Shown here piece after piece: positions 1 to 5,450 of a stretch of 7,180 nucleotides of DNA. Each line of letters begins with the position of its first letter. Within the stretch, counting starts at the first letter, position 1. The notes below the pieces were generated by a model that saw only the letters and a program-made list of their open reading frames with translations, was not told the DNA's origin and made no database searches. The translations under genes were made by a program, and so were the position numbers. The stretch lies in assembly GCA_028718405.1 (NCBI GenBank), contig JAQULV010000066.1, forward strand, positions 1-7,180. Direction: 5' to 3'. The stretch is from Smithellaceae bacterium (lineage in GTDB: Bacteria; Desulfobacterota; Syntrophia; Syntrophales; JAQULV01).

Positions 1-1376
1 CTTCCGATCTGGGGGACGTCCACCGGGGCCACGTATTTAGCGACGGTGGCAACGGTGTTCCCCACGTTAAGCTTGTCGAAGAGGAAGGAGAACTGCGCCT
101 CCAACTCCTTCTCCAGGGCCTGCAAGGTTTCGGGCGGCATACTCCAGAGGTCCTTCTTGAAGGGACCGAACGCTTTTTTCCTCGTTTTGTAGATGAACTG
201 TTCTTCCGTGTCGGTCTCCTTCTTTTCCGACGCAAAGGCGGTTTTTATATGGCTATAGATCTTTTCCTTCAGGTCGGCCGGGAAATTCTTGCTGTCGTAA
301 ATGATGTTCTGAAATCCCGTGGCCAGATGCACCTCCGCCGTTCCCACGGCGGGAAAGCGATCGAAGGCCTCGTTGGGTAACGTGGAAGCTCCGTGCTGGA
401 CGGCTCCGGCTAGGCCGTAGGCACTGCGGGCCAGTTCGGAGAGGTTCTTCAAGGTGTCGAAATCGAGTTTCACCTTCGCGATAGTGCCATCGGCCAAGGG
501 AACGCCGCCGTGCGTCGTTCCGGTTTGGACGCTGATCTTGCTGATGCCCATGAGCTTCTCGCCGTTCTTCCCCAGCTCCTCCAGGTATCCCTCCATATAG
601 GCCTTCAACTCCTCGACGGTGCTGTTCTTTCCTCCCACCTCGCCGATCTCGCCACCTACGGAGATATGGACGCCGGCCGGCTCCAGATCGCGGATCATCG
701 TCGTCAGTTCCGCGGCCAAGGTATAGTTGTTCTTCTGCTGTTCCTTGACGGTTCCCTGCGAAAGATCGACCAAGGTGGAAGTGTCGATATCGATATTGTA
801 GAATCCTCCTTCGATAGCTTCCCAGATAAGGTCCTTCACGGTTTGGGTCTCTTTGCCCGGGTCCTGGGAGAACTTCTTGGCGCTGATCTGAAAGTGGTCG
901 CCCTGCAGGAAAAGCGGGCCCTTCCAGCCGGCCTTGATGGCGGCGGCCGTGACACAAGCCGTGTATTCGCGGGGGCGCTGGGAGGTGTAATCAATCTCGG
1001 AGCGGGCGATTTCGAAGATGACCGCGCCCGCGTTGCTCTTCTGCGCGGCATGAAAAATGGACTGCGCGACGTTGTAAGTCAGGGCGCGAACGTTGATAGC
1101 CGGGACCGTAAAGCCGCTTACCTCTTTCCTTCCCATCGCCATGTAGAGGTCATGGATGGAGGACGAATGGACGCCCAAAGCCGCACCGGCCCTTCTGATG
1201 AGCCAGATCGCCGCATCCTTCGCCTGCTCGTCTTGACTGAAGACGGCCGAGAAGACAAGATCGTCGATGATCTTTTCTCTCAGCTTCTTTTCGTCCGTTA
1301 CCTGAACCGCGTCGCCGGATACGGCCAGCACGCCTGCGATGCCCTTTTTCAACTGTTCGGTGGTTTCATAGATCAT
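1..1376 (-). CDS. Class II fructose-bisphosphate aldolase family protein, 3' end beyond window
   Basis: The frame is open for 458 codons from the ATG at 1376 to the left edge, with no stop, so the C-terminus is missing. It is assigned to the zinc-dependent class II aldolases, which cleave and form ketose bisphosphates in the cytoplasm. The visible metal and active-site pattern is Gly-Asp-His (D160, H161), Gly-Gly-Glu-Ile-Gly-Glu (E243, E246), Thr-Thr-His-Gly-Gly (H289) and Gln-His-Gly-Ala-Ser (H328), in family order. The barrel appears to begin near residue 88 (Gly-Phe-Thr-Val-Pro-Ala-Ile-Asn-Val), which leaves about 85 extra N-terminal residues, and at least 100 residues follow N357. It is therefore longer than the usual 280-360 residue enzymes. 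The start is supported by AGAGGT about 8 bases upstream; an earlier ATG is out of frame. Bases 1-10 may be adapter sequence, so the last three codons are doubtful. The superfamily is secure; fructose bisphosphate as substrate is inference. Confidence 0.82.
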   Translation of the reverse strand, partial: MIYETTEQLKKGIAGVLAVSGDAVQVTDEKKLREKIIDDLVFSAVFSQDEQAKDAAIWLIRRAGAALGVHSSSIHDLYMAMGRKEVSGFTVPAINVRALTYNVAQSIFHAAQKSNAGAVIFEIARSEIDYTSQRPREYTACVTAAAIKAGWKGPLFLQGDHFQISAKKFSQDPGKETQTVKDLIWEAIEGGFYNIDIDTSTLVDLSQGTVKEQQKNNYTLAAELTTMIRDLEPAGVHISVGGEIGEVGGKNSTVEELKAYMEGYLEELGKNGEKLMGISKISVQTGTTHGGVPLADGTIAKVKLDFDTLKNLSELARSAYGLAGAVQHGASTLPNEAFDRFPAVGTAEVHLATGFQNIIYDSKNFPADLKEKIYSHIKTAFASEKKETDTEEQFIYKTRKKAFGPFKKDLWSMPPETLQALEKELEAQFSFLFDKLNVGNTVATVAKYVAPVDVPQIG

Positions 1377-1728
1377 GGCTTCTACCTCTCATGTATGTTC
1401 CAGAAGTTTAATGATGTTTCTTCATGACTCTCTGTAGAACGGCCTTTGATTAGAACAATAAAGTCTCGGCGCGGCGCACCGGATTCAAAACGGGAGCCGG
1501 CGCCGAAGCGGTCTTACTTGTTTGCCGGTTTTGGAATATGAGGCGGCGATAGAAGCCGACCTCGTTTAGATGCAGCTATTTTTTAGCAACGAATCGCCCG
1601 TTTGACAAGCACATTTTTCCTTAACATCAGGCGGGGCGCGGAACTTCCCTCTTGCTATTTGCCGGCGGGCGGTATATTTTTTTAACGAGTGAACTTGCCG
1701 TATTCCAGACTCTCCGAGGAGAATCTCT
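1377..1728. other. Divergent intergenic region between aldolase and K+ channel genes
   Basis: This 352-base non-coding stretch separates two divergent genes and should hold promoters for both. For the minus-strand aldolase, the only -10-like box is TCTAAT (complement of 1449-1454), and it has no credible -35 box at normal spacing. For the plus strand there is a perfect TTGACA at 1602-1607, but the best partner (TAACAT, 1622-1627) is only 14 bases away. An 8-base palindrome CGGCGCCG lies at 1498-1505, and a small dyad GCTA-T5-TAGC at 1575-1587. No RNA gene or small coding region is convincing. Confidence 0.6.
1652..1678 (+). promoter_or_regulatory. Candidate sigma70-type promoter for the K+ channel gene
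   Basis: TTGCTA (1652-1657, four of six matches to TTGACA) is followed after 15 bases by TATATT (1673-1678, five of six matches to TATAAT). The spacer is shorter than the preferred 16-18 bases. The predicted start would lie about 40-45 bases before the TTG start codon. This is a pattern match only. Confidence 0.3.
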
Positions 1729-1731
1729 TTG
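1716..1731 (+). promoter_or_regulatory. Ribosome binding site supporting a TTG start
   Basis: GAGGAG at 1716-1721 is followed by a 7-base spacer and then TTG at 1729-1731. This spacing decides the start of the channel gene, which has no ATG nearby in frame. Confidence 0.7.
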
Positions 1732-2727
1732 CCACCAGCCAAAAAACTGAGGGTTGCCCTGATCAGCCTGCTTTCCGTAATCGCCGTCGGTACCGTGGGC
1801 TTTCATTTTCTGGAAGGCTGGGCTTGGGTTGATTCCCTCTATACAAGTGTCATTACCATCTCCACCGTTGGTTACGGCGATTTCTATCCGTCGCATTGGG
1901 AAACCAGATTATTCGTTATCGTCCTGATCATCTTCGGCGTCGGGGTGCTGTTCTATACATTGGGACTCTTCGCCGAGGCGATGATCGAGGGCCGCATCCG
2001 CGTCATCATGGGGAGGGGAAGATTGGAAAAGAAGATAGAAAAGATGAACAACCACTACGTCGTCTGCGGCTGCGGCCGCATCGGCTTTCTGATCTGCAAG
2101 GAACTCCATGCCGACAAGGTTGACTTCGTTGTCATCGACGATAATCCCGACGTGCTGCAGAAATGCGAAGAGGCGGGCTTTGTCTATATCAAGGGTGATG
2201 CCACCCAGGATAAGACGCTGATTGCCGCGGGCATCAAGAGGGCGCGCGGCATCATCTGCGTCCTGCCTACCGACGCGGAGAACCTTTACGTGATCCTGAC
2301 GGCCAAGGAGTTGAACAACAAGATCTACATCCTATCCCGTTCGGAGGAAGAAGAGTCGGAACACCGGCTGCTGCGCGCCGGGGCCGACCGTGTCATGTCC
2401 CCTTACACATTGGGCGGGATGAGGATGGCCATGGCGATTCTCCGCCCGGCGATGCTGGATTTCATCGAGATCACCACACGAAGACAGAGCCTGGAGTTAC
2501 GGATGGAAGAGCTCTCCGTGTGCGACGGTTCCTCCATGATAGGTCAGTCGTTGGAGGATTCAGAGATCAGACAAAAATTCGGTCTCATCATCGTGGCCGT
2601 CAAGAAAGAGTCCGGCAAGATGATCTTCAATCCCCTGGCGAACTACGTCATCGAGAAGGGGGACAAATTGATCGCCATGGGCGAGGACGACAACGTCATG
2701 CGCTTCTCCGACGTCTGCCTCGGATGA
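1729..2727 (+). CDS. Two-TM potassium channel with C-terminal RCK (TrkA-N/TrkA-C) domain
   Basis: This 332-residue inner-membrane protein probably passes K+ and is gated through its cytoplasmic ligand-binding domain, like MthK-type channels. The first helix spans about residues 8-25. A pore helix leads into the selectivity filter TVGYGD (46-51), and the second helix spans about 60-84. A linker rich in Arg and Lys leads to a Rossmann-type RCK domain with GCGRIG (114-119), an acidic strand end at D137-D138 and GDAT (156-159). A TrkA-C-like domain fills about 250-332. The start is TTG, chosen because GAGGAG (1716-1721) sits 7 bases before it and the protein then begins just ahead of the first membrane helix. 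It appears monocistronic; the next gene begins 253 bases later. Family confidence is high; the ligand (nucleotide, Ca2+ or other) cannot be read from the sequence. Confidence 0.93.
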   Translation: MPPAKKLRVALISLLSVIAVGTVGFHFLEGWAWVDSLYTSVITISTVGYGDFYPSHWETRLFVIVLIIFGVGVLFYTLGLFAEAMIEGRIRVIMGRGRLEKKIEKMNNHYVVCGCGRIGFLICKELHADKVDFVVIDDNPDVLQKCEEAGFVYIKGDATQDKTLIAAGIKRARGIICVLPTDAENLYVILTAKELNNKIYILSRSEEEESEHRLLRAGADRVMSPYTLGGMRMAMAILRPAMLDFIEITTRRQSLELRMEELSVCDGSSMIGQSLEDSEIRQKFGLIIVAVKKESGKMIFNPLANYVIEKGDKLIAMGEDDNVMRFSDVCLG

Positions 2728-2734
2728 TTATCCG

Positions 2735-2760
2735 CCTGCCTATGGCAGGAAAAAGATTTT
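2735..2760 (+). terminator. Possible weak terminator after the channel gene
   Basis: CCTGCC (2735-2740) and GGCAGG (2744-2749) form a 6-bp stem with loop TAT, starting 8 bases after the stop codon. Five A and one G come before the T-rich run (TTTTCTT), so this is not a classic intrinsic terminator. Confidence 0.3.
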
Positions 2761-2781
2761 CTTCCCTTCCGTCCCATACCG

Positions 2782-2866
2782 GGTCGGCACCGACCAGAGA
2801 AACCCCGTCTCTCCCCCGCCAGTTACCCATGAGCTGATGTCTTGCCATGGCACCTTATCCTGATAA
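2782..2866. repeat. Cluster of short inverted repeats upstream of the MerR gene
   Basis: Four dyads follow one another in the intergenic region. They are GGTCGG-CA-CCGACC (2782-2795), AGAGA-7 nt-TCTCT (2796-2812), the perfect palindrome TGCCATGGCA (2843-2852) and TTATC-CT-GATAA (2855-2866). Any of these could be a dimeric-regulator site or mRNA structure from the upstream transcript. None matches an operator that I recognise. Confidence 0.4.
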
Positions 2867-2901
2867 CCAGGACTTCGAGATGACGTTTGCCGGAAAAGTA
2901 C

Positions 2902-2932
2902 TTGACCCGATTACTACTTCATAGTTCAGAAT
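2902..2932 (+). promoter_or_regulatory. Candidate MerR-type promoter with long spacer
   Basis: TTGACC (2902-2907, five of six matches to the -35 consensus) is separated by 19 bases from CAGAAT (2927-2932, four of six matches to the -10 consensus). Spacers of 19-20 bases are typical of promoters that MerR proteins twist into an active form, and the next gene encodes one. A short dyad ACTA-5 nt-TAGT (2913-2925) lies in the spacer, but it is weaker than usual for MerR operators. Auto-regulation is inference. Confidence 0.3.
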
Positions 2933-2980
2933 GGGAAACCGCAAGACGTTTGATCCGGAGGAAATAGACAGGACCGAGGT

Positions 2981-3562
2981 ATGACATCGACAACCGTGAC
3001 GATTGGACAGCTAGCCAAGCAATTCGGCCTTTCCCGTAGCACCCTGCTTTATTATGACTCTATCAGTCTATTGAAACCAGCGGGGCGGAGCCGGGCGAAC
3101 TATAGGAGGTATACCGCGGAGGATGGCAGGCGTCTACAGATGATCATGACGTACCGACAGGTGGGGCTCTCGATGGCCTCCATCCGGGAGATCATCAAAT
3201 CCCCGCAGAATAGCGTGCGCGACATTCTGGAAAAGCGTCTGCTTGCACTGGGTAATGAGATCGGCGTCCTGCGGGAACAGCAACGGGTGATCATCAGTAT
3301 GCTGGGTGATCGTTCCCTACGCAAACGAATTCCCTTCATGGATAAAGAGGGTTGGATCACCCTGTTGCGGGCCGCCGGCCTCGACGGGGAAGGAATGGCG
3401 AAGTGGCACCGTGAATTTGAAAAGCTTTCCCCGCTTTTGCATCAGGAATTTCTCGAAGGGCTGGGTATTCCCGGCGCAGAGATCGAACAGATCCGGAGTC
3501 TTTCCCGTATGCCCGACCTTGATGCAGAGATGCCGAAGGCAAACGAGGAGAAAAAACGATGA
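2981..3562 (+). CDS. MerR-family transcriptional regulator without cysteines
   Basis: This 193-residue cytoplasmic DNA-binding protein has a MerR winged helix-turn-helix near the N-terminus: TIGQLAKQFGLS at 7-18, LLYYD at 22-26, and the Arg/Tyr-rich wing NYRRYT at 40-45. A predicted dimerisation helix covers about 76-108. The C-terminal part (about 120-175, with WHREFEKLSP near 142-151) looks like a small ligand-binding domain of a kind seen in longer MerR relatives, faintly like TipAS. There is no cysteine in the whole protein, so it cannot sense Hg(II) through the three-thiol site of classical MerR; its inducer is unknown. An in-frame stop at 2951-2953 with no other start codon after it fixes the ATG, although the ribosome site is poor: GAGG is almost adjacent and GGAGG is 19 bases away. 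It overlaps the next gene by four bases (ATGA), so both are likely co-transcribed and translationally coupled, with the regulator probably controlling its partner. Confidence 0.9.
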   Translation: MTSTTVTIGQLAKQFGLSRSTLLYYDSISLLKPAGRSRANYRRYTAEDGRRLQMIMTYRQVGLSMASIREIIKSPQNSVRDILEKRLLALGNEIGVLREQQRVIISMLGDRSLRKRIPFMDKEGWITLLRAAGLDGEGMAKWHREFEKLSPLLHQEFLEGLGIPGAEIEQIRSLSRMPDLDAEMPKANEEKKR

Positions 3563-4311
3563 AGAATAAACTGATGCTCGGATTATGGCGGTACATGCTT
3601 AGCGTGCCGCCGTTCCTCTGGGAGAAGCAGATTGCCAAGGCGAAGGAGAAGTTCGCCGCCCATCTGGCCTTCATGTCTGCCGAACATCGAGAGGTCCATC
3701 ATTTTGTCGTCCGGGAACTGCCGCGTTTAGGAAGACCTTTGGCACCAGACGCTATCGCCTTAGCCCTGCACCTTCCCGTCCCCAGAGTCATCGCCATTCT
3801 GGACGACCTCGAAGAGCACCTGACCTTTCTTTTCAGAAACAACCAAGGAGAGGTCGCATGGGCATATCCCGTGACGGTCGAGAAGACGCCGCACCGGGTA
3901 ACCTTTCATGCGGGCGAGCGACTCTACGCCGCTTGAGCGGTGGACGCGTTTGCGACGCCCTTCGTGCAAGGGCGACTCAGAGGCGAATTCGTATCGGTGA
4001 CGATCCAGACGGAATGCGCCCATTGTTCGCGTCCGATGGAGATAGAGATCGACAGCGATCTCAACTACCATGTCGGGGAAGAAGACTGTACACCGATTAT
4101 CTTCAACCCGGATGTCAATCTTCTCGAACTGGAGGAGGACAGCATCATAGATGCATTCTGACGGGAGAGTGTCTTCTTCTGGTCAGAAGAACATGCAAGA
4201 GAATTCAGAAAGCAGTCTCACCGACTCCGTGGCGCATACATGACGGCGGCACAGGTATGCCGGGTGACAAGGATCGTCCAGAGCGCGATATTCGCATTTA
4301 CAGATGTCTGA
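3559..4311 (+). CDS. merB: MerB (organomercurial lyase) family selenoprotein with two in-frame UGA codons
   Basis: Read through two TGAs, this gives 250 residues, slightly longer than typical MerB (about 212-220). MerB cleaves carbon-mercury bonds with Cys96, Asp99 and Cys159. Here a winged-helix-like N-terminal domain (about 44-90, with RLGRPLAPDAIALAL) is followed by the catalytic domain. The context LYAA-Sec126-AVD129 aligns with MerB LYAWCALD; CAHC (153-156) aligns near MerB Cys117; and DAF-Sec201 followed by FFWSEEHA aligns with MerB SFC-C-HVHFFAS. Both TGAs therefore replace the catalytic cysteines, while the proton-donor Asp is kept. Residues 1-125 contain no cysteine. GAGGAG (3545-3550) lies 8 bases before the ATG, which overlaps the stop of the MerR gene. 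The termination TGA at 4309-4311 is 18 bases from the convergent cutA stop. A decayed pseudogene is the alternative, but an otherwise clean frame argues against it. MerB-family membership is strong; selenocysteine insertion is very likely; organomercury as the substrate is inference. Confidence 0.9.
3934..3936 (+). other. Selenocysteine codon 1 (UGA, residue 126)
   Basis: The in-frame TGA lies between LYAA and AVDAF, where MerB has its nucleophilic Cys96 in LYAWCALD. The residue three positions later is Asp, as in MerB (Asp99). A hairpin follows at SECIS-like distance. Confidence 0.88.
3937..3992 (+). promoter_or_regulatory. Putative bacterial SECIS element 1
   Basis: CGCCCUU (3956-3962) pairs with AAGGGCG (3968-3974), giving a perfect 7-bp stem with apical loop CGUGC. 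The loop begins 26 bases after the UGA, within the roughly 16-37 base range known for bacterial SECIS elements, and has G as its second base followed by U. A lower helix, UUUGC (3949-3953) with GCGAA (3983-3987, one G-U pair), and ACG (3944-3946) with CGU (3990-3992), may extend it. SelB binding is inference. Confidence 0.75.
4159..4161 (+). other. Selenocysteine codon 2 (UGA, residue 201)
   Basis: The in-frame TGA follows DAF and comes a few residues before FFWSEEHA, where MerB has Cys159 in SFCCHVHFFAS. The frame stays open for another 49 codons with recognisable family similarity, and a SECIS-like hairpin follows. Confidence 0.86.
4162..4195 (+). promoter_or_regulatory. Putative bacterial SECIS element 2
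   Basis: UUCUUCU (4174-4180) pairs with AGAAGAA (4185-4191), giving a perfect 7-bp stem with loop GGUC (4181-4184). The loop starts 19 bases after the UGA. The GGUC loop closely resembles the GGU-containing apical loop of the E. coli fdhF SECIS that SelB recognises. The lower stem may continue past a C-C mismatch through U-A, G-U and U-G pairs. Confidence 0.82.
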
Positions 4312-4323
4312 CGGTTTCCACGG

Positions 4324-4346
4324 CGGCCCTTATGTCTGGAGGGCCG
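4324..4346. terminator. Hairpin between convergent merB-like gene and cutA
   Basis: CGGCCCT (4324-4330) and AGGGCCG (4340-4346) form a 7-bp stem with a 9-base loop, overlapping the cutA stop codon. It lies where two convergent transcripts meet, so a shared terminator is possible, but there is no T-run on either strand. It starts 12 bases after the merB-like stop. Confidence 0.35.
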
Positions 4347-4665
4347 GGGGAGCAAGTTCTCCCGCGAGCCAGCTTAGGTAGTCACGGCTGCCGGCGGTAA
4401 CGGGTAAGGCGATAATCTCCGGGACCTCGTAAGGGTGGATGGCTTTGATTGCTTCCTCGCAGGCGGAATAGAGATCCCTGTTCGTTTTGACGAGGCAGAG
4501 CCACTCGGATGACTCTTCGATCCTTCCTTCCCAGCGGTAGACACTCTTGATCGGGCCGACGATCTGCACACAACCGGCCAGTTTCTTTTCCGTCAGTGCT
4601 TGCGCAATTGCCTCGGCCACCTCGCGGCTGGGAGTGGTGGTCATTACCTGGAGATAGCCCGTCAT
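4330..4665 (-). CDS. cutA: CutA divalent-cation tolerance protein
   Basis: This 111-residue protein has the usual CutA length and motifs: AxALTEKKLAGCVQI with the conserved Cys31, SVYRWEG (about 41-47), and HPYEVPEIIALPVT toward the C-terminus. CutA forms a stable trimer with a PII-like ferredoxin fold. It was linked to copper tolerance in E. coli, but its exact biochemical role remains unsettled. The ATG at 4665 was chosen over the longer open frame from 4764 because the family starts there, GGGAGG lies just upstream, and the codon overlaps the stop of the preceding methyltransferase gene (ATGA). It is the last gene of the minus-strand run and converges on the MerB-like gene with only an 18-base gap. 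Confidence 0.95.
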   Translation of the reverse strand: MTGYLQVMTTTPSREVAEAIAQALTEKKLAGCVQIVGPIKSVYRWEGRIEESSEWLCLVKTNRDLYSACEEAIKAIHPYEVPEIIALPVTAGSRDYLSWLAGELAPPALQT

Positions 4666-5450
4666 GATCCCTCCCGCGGCGATGTCGCGCAGGCGTACAT
4701 GAGGATCGCCGCTGCCTGGGGAAGGCTCAGCGACTCCGCGTTCGATCCACCCGGAATGGTCCACAATTCATCTGCCATCTCCAGAAGATTTTTCGGCAGG
4801 CCGTGGCTTTCACTGCCGATGAGAAGGGCCGTTCTTTCCGGGCACCTTTGCGGCAGGTTCCCTCCCCGCGGGGTACTCCCGACGATATGATGCGTCTCTT
4901 TCAGGCGGGGCAGGAGCGCAGAAAAATCGCATTCGCTCCTCAACTGCAGATGAAAGAGACTGCCCATGGAGGCCCGTACCACCTTGGGATTCGTATAGTC
5001 GGCGGAATCGCCACTCAGGCAGACGGTGGAAAAGCCGAACCAATGGGCACTGCGGAGGACGGCCCCCAGATTATTGGGGTTATTGATCCGGTGCAAGAGT
5101 AAGAGGCGCGCCGTCTTTGCCAGCGACGCCGCGTTCATATCTATCTCTTTGGGTGGGGCGACGACGGCCATGATCCCTTCGGGATTATCGTCTTGCGTGA
5201 GGCGCTTCCCTTCGCGCTCCGTGAGGCGATAGATCTCGGTGTCGGCGGGCAGATCAAGTCGAATCCCCTTGTCCGTTTCGTAGTCATCCCTCCAGAAGAG
5301 CAGTGTTTTTATCTTCCAGGGACTTCCCTTGAGCTCGCGGATGATCTTCTCTCCCTCGGCGAGGCAGAGGCCCTCCTTCTTTCGGAACTTCCCCATGTGC
5401 AATTTTTCCCAAAGCTTCAACTGCGTCTGTGTAGGACGGTCGGGTTTCAC
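4662..5450 (-). CDS. SpoU/TrmH-family RNA 2'-O-methyltransferase
   Basis: This 262-residue cytoplasmic enzyme is predicted to transfer a methyl group from S-adenosylmethionine to a ribose 2'-OH in rRNA or tRNA. An N-terminal substrate-binding domain (about 10-98, with CLAEGEKIIREL at 29-40) precedes the SPOUT knot. Motif 1 has RINNPNNLGAVLRSA (121-135) with catalytic-type Arg133. Motif 2 is ALLIGSESHGLP (208-219). Motif 3 is NAESLSLPQAAAILMY (237-252). The start is GTG at 5450, overlapping the stop of the TerC gene (GTGA) and preceded by an AAGGAAAAGG stretch; the 3' end overlaps the cutA start (ATGA). Both overlaps suggest coupled translation. The architecture resembles RlmB/TsnR-type enzymes, but the target nucleotide cannot be read from the sequence. 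Confidence 0.92.
   Translation of the reverse strand: MKPDRPTQTQLKLWEKLHMGKFRKKEGLCLAEGEKIIRELKGSPWKIKTLLFWRDDYETDKGIRLDLPADTEIYRLTEREGKRLTQDDNPEGIMAVVAPPKEIDMNAASLAKTARLLLLHRINNPNNLGAVLRSAHWFGFSTVCLSGDSADYTNPKVVRASMGSLFHLQLRSECDFSALLPRLKETHHIVGSTPRGGNLPQRCPERTALLIGSESHGLPKNLLEMADELWTIPGGSNAESLSLPQAAAILMYACATSPREGS

Noticed and set aside
510..1427. Long plus-strand open frame of 305 codons
   Set aside because: It lies antisense to the aldolase frame, which carries a clear family active-site pattern. The plus-strand product has no recognisable domain and a composition typical of a shadow frame.
2725..2749. TGA of the channel gene with a following hairpin as a further selenocysteine site
   Set aside because: The loop (UAU) is only 13 bases after the TGA and has no G, and the protein ends where TrkA-C domains normally end.
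3559..4311. Two or three separate small genes (3559-3936, 3940-4161) or a pseudogene
   Set aside because: The pieces share one frame and together make a single MerB-family protein. The 73-residue middle piece would start at an internal GTG with no ribosome site, and the only disruptions are TGAs at the catalytic Cys positions.
4666..4764. Longer N-terminus for CutA starting at 4764
   Set aside because: The extra 33 residues are unlike CutA, lie inside the methyltransferase gene, and the ATG at 4665 has a good ribosome site and the family-typical start.
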